Shown piece after piece: positions 1 to 13,002 of a DNA stretch of 64,000 bases. This DNA comes from Sipunculus nudus (Eukaryota > Annelida > Sipuncula > Golfingiida > Sipunculidae). The DNA is taken from positions 100,369,642 to 100,433,641 of the forward strand of contig CM049306.1 of NCBI GenBank assembly GCA_026874595.1, in the 5' to 3' direction. How positions within the stretch are numbered: position 1 is the stretch's first letter; each line of letters begins with the position of its first letter. The translations under genes and the position numbers were made by a program. Under the pieces are notes generated by a model that had not been told where the DNA came from, ran no database searches, and worked only from the letters and a program-made list of their open reading frames with translations.

Positions 1-412
1 AGGTCAGATTCTATAGTTTTGTGAATAAATTACTAAACAACATCAACAAGGTATCGTTAAACCTACACGATGTCATTAATACTTGTGTTGAATATTTACC
101 TATTACTTCATTTAGCCATTTTGTAAACACATTTTAAACCACCACAGAGTAAGACCAAGTATGTTTTCGTTAAATTACTACATTTCAACCAAGATTTTTT
201 TTATCAAGAACAATGCATACATGTAAAAACGCTAGCCATTGAATTAATATGAGGACCATGTCGCTTTAAAACACTATAGAGGTAGGAACCTGTCGGAACT
301 AAACTTGTGAATTCGTGCTAATCGGCAGCGGGTAGTTTTTCCACTCTAACCAATATATAGCAGATGTTTGGGCGATGGTGGATGGTTTATCGTCCGCTGG
401 ATCTTTATCTAA
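1..412. other. AT-rich noncoding flank, nothing recognised
   Basis: I see no open frame, RNA gene or repeat family in this stretch. It runs up to the left terminus of the pearl-like element. Confidence 0.5.
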
Positions 413-2672
413 GTAACAAGTGACCCATGGGTTATGACGCTCAGCTGACTTGGAAGAGATTCGCAAAAGGAAATTTTATCATCTGAATGGTAGTATATAC
501 CCATTCAACTGAAGCATCAAACAGATTAAACCTACAGGCCAAGATTGTGTCTGTATTTATATACTTGTATCTCAAAAATAGAGAAAAAATACATAAACTT
601 TAAAAAAAAATACAGGTGGCTCCACCAGTCAGCAGAAACTAATAAAAACACTTAATGGTCAATATCCATGCAAAGAATCATGGTGATCTCTGCATTAGTT
701 GTTCAGATACTTCAGCTTTTGTATCAAATTTTCCATTATTCTGAGGGATACTTCGGAGTCCTATAGCATGAAGGATATCGGTAACAGAGACCTAATTTCA
801 GGTTTCCACAGGCACTTCTCATGGGCTTCCTTGAATGACAAGAATGAAGATTCTAGGTCCAGTTGTTACAATTTGTGCCACATTAACAGATGACAACATC
901 CTTAAAGGTCTCAAAAATAGAGAAAAAATATTCAAAAAATTGAATAAAATACAGGTGGCACCACCAGTCTGCAGAAACTGATGAAACCCTCCATAATCAA
1001 TATCCGTGCACAGAATCATGGTGATCTCTGCATTAGTTGTTCAGATACTTCAGCTTTTGTATCAAATTTTCCATTATTCTGAGGGATACTTCGGAGTGCT
1101 ATAGCTTGAAGGATATGGGAAACAGAGACCCAATTTCAGGTTTCCACAGACACTTTTTATGGGCCTCCTTGCATGACAAGAATGAAGATTCTAGGTCCAG
1201 TTGTTACGATTTGTACCCTGTTGACAGATAACCACATCTTTAAAAGTCTCAAAAATAGAGAAAAAAATTCGTTAAAATTAAAAAAAAAATACAGGTGGCT
1301 CCTCCAGTCAGCAGAAACTAATAAAAACACTTAATGGTCAATATCCATGCAAAGAATCATGGTGATCTCTGCATTAGTTGTTCAGATACTTCAGCTTTTG
1401 TATCAAATTTTCCATTATTCTGAGGGATACTTCGGAGTCCTATAGCATGAAGGATATCGGTAACAGATACCTAATTTCAGGTTTCCACAGGCACTTCTCA
1501 TGGGCTTCCTTAAAAGACAAGAATGAAGATTCTAGGTCCAGTTGTTACAATTTGTGCCACATTAACAGATGACAGCATCCTTAAAGGTCTCAAAAATAGA
1601 GAAAAAATATTCGAAAAATTGAATAAAATACAGGTGGCACCACCAGTCTGCAGAAACTGATGAAACCCTCCATAATCAATATCCGTGCACAGAATCATGG
1701 TGATCTCTGCATTAGTTGTTCAGATACTTCAGCTTTTGTATCAAATTTTCCATTATTCTGAGGGATACTTCGGAGTGCTATAGCTTGAAGGATATGGGAA
1801 ACAGAGACCCAATTTCAGGTTTCCACAGACACTTTTTATGGGCCTCCTTGCATGACAAGAATGAAGATTCTAGGTCCAGTTGTTACGATTTGTACCCTGT
1901 TGACAGATAACCACATCTTTAAAAGTCTCAAAAATAGAGAAAAAAATTCGTTAAAATTAAAAAAAAATACAGGTGGCGCCACCAGTCTGCAGGAACTGAT
2001 GGAACACCTCATGATCAATATGTATGCCAAAAATCATGACCATCAGTGTTGTAGTTATTGAGATGTTGCAGTTTGTTTTTATCAAATTTGCCATTATTCT
2101 GGGGGGGGGGGGGTAATTGGGAGCCCCACAGCTCAAAAGTTATGGGTAACAGAGACATTATTTCAGGTTTCCATTGAGACATTTCACAGGTCTCTCGCTG
2201 TGTCAAGAATGAAGATTCTAGGTCCAGTTGTTACGATTTGTACCCTGTTGAAAGATATTCATATTTTCAAGATCTCAAAAATAGAGAAAAAAATTCGTAA
2301 AAAATCGAAAAATACAGGTGGCGCCACCAGTCTGCAGGAACTGATGGAACATCTCATGATCAATATGTATGCCAAAAATCATGACCATAAGTGTTGTAGT
2401 TACTGAGACATTGAAGTTTTTGTATGAAATTTTTGACTATTCTGGGGGGTAGTTTGGGGCCCCATAGCTCGAAGAATATGGGTAACAGAGACCTAATTTC
2501 TATTTTCCAAGGAGATTTTTCATGGACCTCTCAGAATGCCAACTTACAAGATTCTAGGTCCAGCGGTTACGATTTGTGCCCTGTTAACGGACAGACGCCC
2601 GGACGGCCGGACGGACGACGGACAAAGAGTGATTGCTAAAGCTCAGATGACTTACAGTCAGCTGAGCTAAAC
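413..2672 (+). mobile_element. Pearl/Helentron-like nonautonomous element 1
   Basis: The left end contains CATGGGTTATGACGCTCAGC followed by TGACTTGG. The right end is a hairpin at about 2640-2671: AGCTCAGATGACT, then TAC, then AGTCAGCTGAGCT, pairing with one mismatch. GCTCAGCTGACT at the left is the inverted complement of AGTCAGCTGAGC at the right, so the element has short inverted termini plus a right-hand hairpin. The core is a tandem array, followed by a GGACGGACGACGGAC-rich tail. The same two ends bracket other copies in the window (6354, 20124, 48590). Tandem-core elements of this kind are known in bivalves (pearl elements, interpreted as Helentron-associated). That assignment is inferred from architecture only. 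No Rep/helicase frame is present. Confidence 0.6.
600..2640 (+). repeat. Tandem array of ~340-bp units with dimeric pattern
   Basis: The marker phrase TTCAGATACTTCAGC recurs near 699, 1037, 1378 and 1716, with diverged units near 2056 and 2396. Spacing is 338-341 bp. Units 1 and 3 are nearly identical, as are units 2 and 4, giving a 679-bp higher-order repeat. Each unit includes phrases such as GGTGGCACCACCAGTCTGCA and GATTCTAGGTCCAGTTGTTA. A 64-codon open frame recurs in four units but follows the repeat and resembles no protein, so I treat it as noncoding. Confidence 0.85.
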
Positions 2673-3847
2673 AGATCGTTTACTTCATTTTCTTTTTGCA
2701 AATTTTTGTTTACTGATCTTCATGAAATACCCAAACTCACCCATGCATTATACGAGAGAGTATATACAAAAGAAAACATATAACTATATAACAAAAAGAT
2801 ATAACTATACATAATTCTCTTTTATATATATATTTATATATATTGTACGTGAACAGACGCATAATTCGCATATGTTGCTGCATTTCTGACAAATATGTAT
2901 GGTAATTGGGCAGGTGGGAAAATGGATCTTGCATGTCATTTTATGAAATTAATTAATGTCATTAGGCAGAGGGATAATTAAGCCATGCCTTAATTAATGG
3001 TTCATAAAGGCACGGATCCCAAGAAGAAGTGACGAATGCTGTGTGAACGAGCACCAACCATTGACCCAATTTTTTTCTTTCTTTTGCTTCCCTAACTAAC
3101 ATCACGTAAATATACCCATGTGATAACATGCTATATATTGAGTATACATTCTGAAATACTTGTGCTCTGATTTTTTTATGACTACGCTGTGTCATATTTA
3201 TCGTGAACACAAGGATAACGCATACATGTCAGACGTATATGTTACAGCACGGACTTTTATACCGGGTACAGAATATTAAATATTAACAAACATTTATTGT
3301 AATAAATATCCTCGACAATACATTTACAACGAATCTTCTCTTTTTGCCCATTTTGAATTTTATATTACACAGCGTGACTTAAAGGTATAGCATCGCCAAT
3401 AGATCCACAAGTTTCTCCGAGCATTGCGTCACTTCCGCTTACACAGCTTAATAAGACAACATTGTCTAAAGCTTGTTTGAATTTACCTGTTTATTAACAA
3501 TTACAGGCATATTAAACTGGAAATTTAAGTTGCATTCCCTTCCCTCATTTTATAACCAAGGCACAAGCTAAAGTTCGGAATTGCATTTTATAATATTGTG
3601 TATAAATCATGTACGCCTGAATTTAATCTTGCATGACCTGTAATGTCTCAAAAATGTTTTTAACATTAAGACGTTAAAAAATCTGAAAAGGGTTCTACCA
3701 GAAATGCGAGGTGAAAGGTTAACAATTTCGTCTCTGGATATTACTCATTTACTTCAGAGACTTCCCGTTGATGTAAATACCATGTTTACTCTTTCACTCT
3801 CATGCCCCGGTCGCTTGGTCGTTTATTGTTATAAAACATCGAAATAT
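2673..3847. other. Noncoding spacer
   Basis: AT-rich DNA with short runs such as TATATATATATTTATATATA near 2823. The two short minus-strand frames here have no protein-like composition. I recognise nothing else. Confidence 0.45.
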
Positions 3848-3856
3848 ACTACATGT

Positions 3857-3943
3857 TACGCTCTTTACACAGCGCTTTAACTATAGGCCTACTGTCTATA
3901 CGGTTCTTTAGAAGCGTAAGATTTCCGCTGCCTCGGGAGCGTA
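3857..3943 (+). mobile_element. 87-bp Mutator-like MITE with perfect 9-bp TSD
   Basis: It starts TACGCTCTTTACACAGCG and ends GCTGCCTCGGGAGCGTA, giving inverted termini TACGCTC/GAGCGTA with an inner CAGCG match. ACTACATGT lies directly on both sides (3848-3856 and 3944-3952), a perfect 9-bp target duplication. Both ends match the longer copies at 39314-39979 and 57982-58680, so this is an internally deleted derivative consisting of little but its termini. A 9-bp duplication is typical of Mutator-like (MuDR) transposons. That family assignment is inferred from the duplication length and not from a transposase. Confidence 0.75.
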
Positions 3944-3952
3944 ACTACATGT

Positions 3953-4459
3953 ATACATGGAAATGATGGAATACAATATAGCTTTTCCACAAGCATGGTC
4001 ACAGCGAAATGAACGTCTGTTGTGTTCAAACGCTCTAGCGAATTCAGCTACATCACAGAGGATTAAGTCGTTTAAGATAAAATCATTTTCCCCATGTTAG
4101 TTCAGATCATATTGATTATCGAATTTCAGTGTTGAAGGGTTAGACCCGAACACGCAGTGTTAAAATTCACCAATAGGCGTCACTACTTGATTGCGCAAGG
4201 TCTGTTCTCTGGACACATTTCAAGGCTGGTAAAAAGAAAGACAAAAAAAAAACGAGACCTCATCTCGTATACCGACATCGTACGTTGACTAAATTCAGAT
4301 TTGCCCCAATTTAGCACTTTCCTCCTTCTATATACATAATTCACGGAACCCTGCAATAAACGTGTGAAATTATTTAACTGAAAAAAAGACCGTGTTGACG
4401 TACACGACCTGCATGACTGGTCATCATAGGCCCTACTATTTGAGAGAAAACACACACAC

Positions 4460-4497
<38 letters not shown>

Positions 4498-6353
4498 GCA
4501 GAGACCAAGCCCTTTAAAGATCGGTCTATATATAGAGCACATGCGTACTGTATCGTTCATGAACTGTATCGTGTGCGGTTAGTCCTTTGAATGTTTTAGT
4601 GATATAAGCAATTATGACCATCACCAGGCCTCATCTCCGTACATTTTGCGAGGAAAAATTGTGTTATTATATAGTTAAGTACCTGTATGTGTAGTTATTG
4701 TCAGTGGAGTGACGTCAGCAGTGTGCGTAATAAGTATGCGATCTTATTTAAGTGTGCTTTATTAATTTGCTAATCGCATCGGCGATTATGATAACATTAA
4801 TTATTATTGCCCAGAGATGTTAAGACCCACAAACGACCTGGAAATTTTAAAATATAATAAGCATAAAATGCAGCTCAATTAAGCAATTTTAAAAATTCCT
4901 AATGGTTTATAATGCGAAAATAAACAAAATATTATACGAGAAATATTATCCACGAACATAGAAGTCCAAGTCGTGTGACTTTCTTGGTTAAAAATGAAAT
5001 GTAAAATTGTTATTGAATAAAAATTTAAAATATAAGTTTCATGATAGTTAGAGACATGGTCGAGGGAAAACTTTAGAGATATTGTCAATTGTTTCACATT
5101 AGCCACCTTAAAAGAGGCTGGCTGTCACTGGGTGCTTAAAATAGCGTACCATCGATTTTTTTTAATTCAAAATGTTAAAATATCACATTAAAATGAATGC
5201 AAAGTGAAACATGTGTGTATCATCAGAAGAACATTGTACTAGGTTTAAAATAATGAATACTAAATGGGTCTGATATGGGTTTTAAATAACCCATGGACAC
5301 AACTGAACTTAAACCATCCAGTCATTTGCATAATTTTGCTATGGCCCCGTAAAGTGTTTTATAGGTGGTATAAAGGCAGAATATTAGATCCCTGTTTTAC
5401 CAGGAACGAACTAACGCTTCGATATTACCTCGGTTCAGGAGAAAATTAAGGTTATGAAAAACACTAACGACTGAGGTTATGAAAAAACTAACGAGATTAA
5501 GCGTGTCTTAATCGACATGACGAACATATATTTAAATATGAACAGTAAGGAATCGAACTTTCACATGAAAGCTAAACCGTTAATATTTTCCAATTTGAAT
5601 TGGAAATAGTGGAGAAGAAAATTTTGAATCACAGAAACTTAGTCAACAAAAGTGGCGCCACCTGCAGCTTGCACTGAGACACCAATCACAATAATAATAT
5701 GACCGTAACATCGAGTGCCCCTAGCACATGAGATATCGGACAGCAGACCTGATATTGTATATGTTCATAAATAAAATGGTCATAATTTGTTGCGATCAAA
5801 ATTTAAAGTTCCGTAAACACAACATTTAAAATGTATTTTAACTTCATTCTACTCTTTTAATTACTCTATAATGATTGGTTATTTATGACATGAAACCTGA
5901 AGTGTCACATTTTCTCAAGTTTTTGTTTCCAAGAATATTTTGCAAGGACCTTCCGGGATTTTTAATTAAAAGTTTAAATAGCTAACGGTTAAAATTTATG
6001 CCCTTATTTTTTATTTATTAACAGGTGGGGTATATACCCCCACCTTGCCGCTTTTGCAAAGGGGGATGTTCAATGTAATTCCTCCCCCAATCCCCCCCCC
6101 CCCCCCGATATTTAGAGAATAACATTCATACATTGGAAATGAAATATATTAATAATCAGAATAATAAATGGCTCCATTTCTAAGTTATTTATACCGTAAA
6201 ATATCATATACCTTATCCTTGTTAAAAATTAACATTAGAAAATACCTGTACTTATTTTTAACCAGCTGATAAACCCGGTATAACGGGATTTTTACAAGGT
6301 TGGAGAAATGTATTGATTGACAGGATTGTTAGATCCTTTTTTTTATTCAAACA
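3953..6353. other. Noncoding spacer with microsatellite and repeat fragments
   Basis: It holds a (GA)n run at 4463-4495. A short fragment at about 5640-5760 has GTGGCGCCACCTGCAG, related to the 340-bp repeat units. Two near-copies of GGTTATGAAAAA lie near 5450 and 5480. A repeat remnant near 6020-6110 has GGGGTATATACCCC followed by a C run. I see no gene. Confidence 0.5.
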
Positions 6354-8877
6354 AGGGACCTATGGGTCACGGCGCTCAGCTGTTATATGTGATAAAAAAT
6401 ATGATTTAGAAATGAGGCACATGCTGGTTTTGTGGGGTAATAAATATAAGCTTTATTATGAGTTGTTGTTGTTAAGCTTATGTATGATTTTGATAGTACC
6501 TTTGGAGACAGGAAAGAGGATTGATTTCATTTATTTTATTAACAAATGGAGTACTACTGTCACACAGATTTTGACTTGGCCATATAACTTATAAGCAGAA
6601 CATATAATATGAGTAATGAAATATAACTGAAATGATTATTAAAATAATATTAAAGAATATATTCATGAATGCATTCATGAATACATTTTGAAAGTATTTG
6701 CACTGGTATTCATATACTTTCATTTTTACCTGAATTCCCATTCTTTATGCAAGAAATTTTATGATGGAGTACATATTCATATTCGTATTTAAATACAATT
6801 GCACAGTTTTCACCAAACAATGATGTTGAGAATCCAGAATATACAAAATTCACACCTTTAAATAATGATCATAAGTACCTTGTTTTATGGCTTTTATTTA
6901 TATTTAAAAAAAAATAAATGTAATATATTCATTTTGGACTGATTTCACATCAATGTACACACTAGACACAGTTGGAATCTAGATTAATATTATCAACTGC
7001 ATCTTAGTCTATCATTAATTTCCTTCATATGATCCTTAATGATTAGTAATGAATAATATGATTTACCTTTTTATCATTAAAATTGAACTGAAAAATACCA
7101 TAGGTGACTGCATGGTGTTATTTGGAATACATGACATTCTATCCATCGATACAAGATTCTTATATCATCAGTAACTGCAAGTTAATTTCCTGTTATAATA
7201 AACTAACAAATTCCTTTTCTATTTTTCTTTAATTTGTTATTAAAAACCAATAAAAATTTATTAATTTATTGTTTATTGTTATGCTGTTGGTTAAAACTAC
7301 TAGATGAGTTGGGTTGGACACCTGGATCAACTGTGGTTGGCCATAAGCTGCCAGGCTGCCCCAGTGTATGTCTCACCTCAAGCATGCATAATTTGCTGAA
7401 AGTTCAACAAGGTCAACATACAGGTGACTCAAGAGGGGCTGGAGAGAGTCAAGGTCTGAGATGGTCTCATAAAAACATTAATAAAAGCTACAATTTTGGC
7501 CAATTTCTTTCAGCTTTCTAAACTAAAAAGATGAAATCCTTATGTGTGCAAGATATGAAAATTATATAAACAGTGATCACAGAAAACAAACGTGCTATGG
7601 TCAAATTTGGGCAAAATTTAAGGTACTAATTTTATATTTATACTAATAACTTATAAAATTTGAAAAATTCAGAACTAATTTTGTGTATTCAATTGAATCT
7701 TGATTAAATAATGTTACATCCCTGACAAAAAATCTCTAGCTTCAGCAATACCCTTGTTAAGGGAGTAAATATATTTCTTGATTTTTTACAAAGTGCATTA
7801 TGTTTGGGCCCATAACTTAAAACAATTACACAATACTGACATCATTTCTGGCATGTGGATAGAAAATGTATAGAAAAAGATGTATATTATATATGATTAA
7901 AGTCAGATCAGTAGTTTTGATATTAGGCAGTCTTGAAGTGTAACAATGGGTTTGTAATGGAAAAAATTATTATCTCAAAGGTATTAAGTCCTAGTGACCA
8001 AATTCTTGGCATGGTAGGGGATTTTGGAGACATCTAATTGTATGCGAAATTTTAGGAACTGAGAGCTGAAGCTGGGGAGCTGAGCTCTTGCAAACTGCAT
8101 AACACTAGCTTGATGTAAACAATATGTTACATGGTGCTTGAAAACTTGAATAAAATCTACAGTTTTTGATCAACTGGTTTCAAATTTTTGGTGTTAACAG
8201 ACAAAATGCTAACAAAAACATGCTGCGAAAATTAAATCCACAGTACTTACAGGAAAAAAAACGTGCCACGGTCAAAGTTGGGCAAAATTAAAGGTACAAT
8301 ATTTTTATTTTTGTTAATATTTAAAAAAAAAATTTAAAAGATTTTGATGTAATTTTGGTCATACAATTTAATTTTGATTAATTAAAGTTATATAACTGTA
8401 AAAAAGTCCATAGCTTTAACATGTTTTGTGTTAAGTGATCAAATATCTTTCCCAATTTTTTACAAAATGCATTATGTTTGGGCCCATAACTTTTTTAAAT
8501 TATATAATACAGACATAATTTCTGGCATGTATATAGGAACTATATAGAGGAATATTTATGGTAAATATGAGGAAAAACGGATAAGTGGTTTTGATATTAG
8601 GCAGTCCTAAAGTGTTAAAATAGGTTTTTAATCAAAAATTGAGGTTTTTCCTTAATTTCTCAAAGGAACGAAGTCGCAAAGACCCAGTTTTCGGCTTGGT
8701 AGGAGATCTTGGGGACATCTAACATTATGCCGAATTTTGGATTCCTAGGTCTTACGTTTCAAAACGTGCCACATCTACGGACGGACGGACGAACGGACGG
8801 AAGGACAGACGGACGGACGGACGACGGACAATGGACCACGACTATAGCTCAGTTGACTTATAGTCATCTGAGCTAAA
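6354..8877 (+). mobile_element. Pearl/Helentron-like element 2, two ~675-bp core repeats
   Basis: The left end reads ACCTATGGGTCACGGCGCTC then AGCTG. The right end at about 8844-8875 reads AGCTCAGTTGACT, TAT, AGTCATCTGAGCT, the same hairpin as element 1, preceded by a GGACGGACGGACG tail (8777-8828). The core has two diverged direct copies: CATTATGTTTGGGCCCATAA recurs near 7797 and 8469, TGATATTAGGCAGTC near 7918 and 8591. The spacing is about 673 bp. The core is unrelated to the 340-bp units, so this is a separate family sharing the termini. The 95-codon frame at 7234-7521 has no recognisable domain. Confidence 0.5.
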
Positions 8878-9922
8878 AATCAAAAGAAAATATAGATGTT
8901 CAGTGGTTTACAATCTCAATAAGATATGTACAAATATTTTTTAACATTTATTTTGTGGCGCTCTGCTCGTGGCAAGGAATTCATACACCGGTATGTTGAC
9001 CTTATAGACCTGGTCAGTGGTGAATTTTACATTAATTTGCGAACCGGAATGAGACGCGGGGGCCCTCAAGTTTTCGATGACCTTTGACTGGTTACTAATT
9101 TTGGACGTTTAAAGTACTGGTTAATGTGAGGAAAACATTAATTCAACAATGCTTAACTTAACCTCTAATTTAATCGGAGTAGAAAGACATGAAAGATTAA
9201 TTAAATGTACGTTTTAAGGCCCGGAAACTGTTCCTGAAGAGAGAAACGGAAATATATGCATACCTCGTTAGCAGCAGAAGCGGAACAAAGGAGAGTCCAG
9301 GGGGTCGGTCCCCCTTTTCAGCTAGCTGAAACCTTTTTTAATCGTATCAGATCAATTTTGAGGCCTGGAACGTTCGCTCCCCCCCCCCCCCCCCCCACCC
9401 ACCCAAACCCTTTTCCGGAAATGGGAACCATGTATTGCATGGGTTTTGTCATTAATCCTCCTGGGTTGAACCCCTCCTTTTCGTAAAGCGAGCCAGAGTC
9501 ATGTGTTTTTCACATTGACTGACCACACACATGGGTCAGAGCCTTTGTGAAATGTCAGCCCAAACATGCATAAATCCGTCACTGAAAGTAAGGTTATTCA
9601 TATGCACGATAGCCCTTAAAATGGCTTAATTCTTGGCTTGGGGTGACCACAAAAAAATCCGGTCTTTGCCGAAGGCAGTTCGACTGTTTTCGGTGATAGC
9701 CTCCGCTCATATCAGAAAACACTCAAAAATCACTCAAAATGATGTGTATATTAAAAATTATTTATTCTTATGTCGGCCATGTCACCGAGGGAACAATAAC
9801 CTTTAAAATGAGGTATAGCACAGAATCATACGCAACGCGGTTTTAGAGAACATTGCGAACAGAGGTGGACCGAATTCCTTTTATAAGTATTAGATTAACT
9901 TGAAATGTGTCACACAGACAAT

Positions 9923-10001
<79 letters not shown>

Positions 10002-11876
10002 CGTGTTTTTTTTAAGTTGTCCCAACTTTGATTACCCTGCCAAAAAGACAGAGACGCAACTGATACTACATAGTTAACTTGGAAAGCCTATATTCAGCAT
10101 GAGCTGTTTTTCTATATAGAGTCCTGATCAAGATGCTATAAGGTGAGTACATAGTTAAATACAAAAATGGACGACCAGGCGATAAGACAGAAGACGGGCA
10201 TGCAGAGACCCATCGCTATTACACTAAGATGACTTCCTTTAAGCTCGCTAAAAAAAATGATTCAGCTCAGAGCAAATAAAGAAAGTACACCTGCAAATCA
10301 TCCTTGTTTACCTTGATCTTCAATCACTAAAAAACACTACTAGCTAACACTGACCTTCACATTGATTTAAGGCAAAACAGCATATTCGATATAAAACATC
10401 GTTACAACATGTGAAAACACCGTGAAGGAACAGAAAAAGCCACAGTCAAATAATTGATCTTAAAGAAAATTACAGAAGCTAATAATACACCGACCTTTAT
10501 ACGCTTGTATAACAATACCTGACGTCATGCGAACTTGTGTATGTTAGGTTTGTCAGATATTTTGATAAATAAACTTGTTTATCGGATGAGCCCGTAAAAG
10601 AATAATTCCATGTGATGAATCGACCGAATCAAACCAATGAGAGACGCATTACATTAACATATTGTGGTTAAATCATGTCACAAAGATGTTTTGTCAAGTA
10701 CGGTCCCTTGAAATTCTGACAGCCAGTTATTTTTATTATGCCTGAAGTAAAGTAAAAGTTCACAAACGCCCTACGTTTGTAATTTTTTTTTCTTCTGTTA
10801 ATTCTTATTATTTCTAAATATTAAATACTGTAAAGTAAACATTTACTCACCTTTACCTCTCATATTTCTAGATCTGGATATTACCTGCATAAACCGGCAT
10901 GTTTAAATACGACGCCTATTCATAACTTTTGGCAGCCCTAACAGCCTGCACACATCAGTGATTATGTTATACTGTACGTCAACTCAGTCAACCGAATCGT
11001 AGCGACGACATTACTTTAAATTAGGAACGAAAGTCACCTCTAATTAAATCCACTGTCATTCCGAATATCCCATAAACATCTCAGTCATACATTTCTTGAT
11101 TTAGATCCAGCTAAAGGTCACCAAGTTTACCATGCATGTTCCATGCATCTTCCCATATATACACATTTTTTAGTTTTATTTAAATAATAAAAACATTATG
11201 AATATGCATGACAAATGCATGTGTTTGAAATTAATTGCCTTAAAAGCCAGAAAAAATGACGTCTCTCACAAGACGACGCGAGCTACCTTTGTAATTTATT
11301 TAGTGTTGATAAAGCGCTTTTGGGGAGTGCTAACATATCCCCGCACATTGTATATACATACACCTGCACACAGGTGGTTTAGGCCTCTCCAGTAATAAAA
11401 GGTATATACCGTCACACCTACATATAACATGATTTCCTATATAAATTAGATCTGATTGACACAGTAAATTATCATCCAACGCGAAGTATATGCTTCCATG
11501 ATGTTAATTTAATTATACAAGGATGCACCTATAATTGTAAACAGATATAACGGGTGCCCTTAATATAAACAAAGGCCAAATCAAGGGTAAATTGTTCACC
11601 AGTATACATTTGCCGATATGCCATTCTGGAAAAAGTGAGAACATTCTATTTCATGTATTAGTTAACTATTTTACCCACTACTATATCATACTATGACCCT
11701 TACATGTTATAGAATAAGAGACTGGATATCTCCCGTCCCTGCAGGATAACAAAGAATGTTGACGCGTGTGAGATACATCCTCTCATGCTCACTTAATTGA
11801 TGGCATTCAATATCCCTATTACACAGGGAAAATCACTATTTCAACATTGTTATTTTCAAACTCGTAGGGCAGTGTG
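8878..11876. other. Noncoding spacer
   Basis: It contains a C run at 9379-9396 and a TA microsatellite at 9928-9990. GTTTAAATACGACGCC near 10904 recurs inverted near 35855, so part of this stretch is a dispersed repeat. I see no supportable gene. The weak minus-strand donor TAAAG/GTGAGT near 10850 has no convincing exon. Confidence 0.45.
9928..9990. repeat. (TA)n microsatellite
   Basis: About 31 uninterrupted AT dinucleotides followed by GTGTGTGTGTGCGTG. The minus-strand Tyr-Ile frame across it is an artefact of the repeat. Confidence 0.95.
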
Positions 11877-11886
11877 TATAATGCAG

Positions 11887-12606
11887 CATTCACTACTCTT
11901 CGGCCTTTTGAAATCAGTTCGGCAGTCAAAACAAAAGGCCTCAGTCACACCTCCTGGGGGGGGTCTTCCGGGGCTGGCCTAAAACACGGAATAGAACGGA
12001 ACATGGAACGCGGAACAGGGGCCTTATTTACAGAACGGAATGGAACAAATATATAAAAAGAGTCATAGCTTTTAAATGGGTGAATGTTTTATGATATAAT
12101 TTATAGTTATATGCGATTTGTTATTTTTTTTTATTTTAGCCCCTGTGGAACGGAACATGGAACGCGGAACAGGGGCCTTATTTACAGAACGGAACGGATC
12201 AAAGATATAAAAAGTGTCATAGATTTTAAATGGGTGAATGTTTAATGACATAATTTATAGTAATAAACATATTTCAACATATGCGATTTGTTATTTTTTT
12301 TTATTTTAGCCCCTGTGGAACGGAACATGGAACGCGGAACAGGGGCCTTATTTACGGAACGGAACGGAACAAAAATATAAAAATTGTCATAGCTTTTAAA
12401 TTAGTAAATGTTTTATGACATAATTTATAGTAATAAACGTATTTCAACATATGCGATTTGTAACATTTTTATTTTAGCCCCTGTTCAGCTTTCTTTTTTG
12501 TTCTGAGTCTTAGGCCAGACCCGGAAGACCCCCGACCAAGGTGTGAGTGAGGCCTTTTGTTTTGACTTTGCCGAACTGATTTCAAAAGGCCGAAGCGTAG
12601 TGAATG
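11887..12606. mobile_element. Foldback/MULE-like element, ~95-bp inverted arms, 10-bp TSD
   Basis: The left arm 11887-11981 begins CATTCACTACTCTTCGGCCT. It is repeated in inverted form at 12511-12606, which ends AAGCGTAGTGAATG. By eye the arms are over 90 percent identical, with a 2-base indel. TATAATGCAG lies directly outside both arms (11877-11886 and 12607-12616), a perfect 10-bp target duplication, 11 bp if a shared G is counted. The interior is a tandem array. Long inverted arms with a 9-11 bp duplication fit foldback or Mutator-like elements. No transposase is present. Confidence 0.75.
11990..12480. repeat. Tandem core of ~155-170-bp units inside the foldback element
   Basis: GGAACATGGAACGCGGAACA recurs with ACATGG at 12001, 12155 and 12325, and a fourth unit begins TTTTAGCCCCTGT near 12472. 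Each unit also has AAAGTGTCATAG-like and TATGCGATTTGTTA phrases. A related fragment lies inverted at 23115-23232. Confidence 0.8.
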
Positions 12607-12654
12607 TATAATGCAGGTGACACCCCCATATTGCATATTGGCAGGGCTATATGT

Positions 12655-12800
12655 GGGAATAAGTGTTGTAGTACTCGAGTCCGGACCCGGTCTCGAGTTC
12701 ACTTTTATATAGGGACTCTGACATCGACTTCAGGGTCATGAACTCGGACTTGTACTGGGAGTCGGAGGTAAGAACTCAAAAAATCAGGCCCACTGAATCT
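12655..12800. repeat. Dispersed GACTCGGACT-type repeat
   Basis: Irregular copies of GAGTCCGGACCCGG, CGAACTCGGACTTG-like and GTCGGAGG phrases. The same vocabulary occurs at 25100-25260 and 25510-25650, and in pure form in the 21-bp minisatellite at 13003. Confidence 0.5.
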
Positions 12801-13002
12801 CGAGTCCTGTAGAAAAAGAAAATCTCTTTCAAATGCTAAGGAGGCTTACATACATGTGCGAGCTGTTAACGGGATATAACAAAAAAAGGTTGTATCTATT
12901 ACCAGCCAGTTTTCGTCGTTAGATACATGTTATGACACATTTATATGTATAAAGCTTTGGTATAAATTAATATAAAATCACACGTGATAATCTTAATTTC
13001 CC

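Noticed and set aside
699-1910. Four similar 64-codon frames beginning MFRYFSFCIKF
   Set aside because: They recur exactly with the 340-bp tandem unit and have no start context or domain; they are shadows of the repeat.
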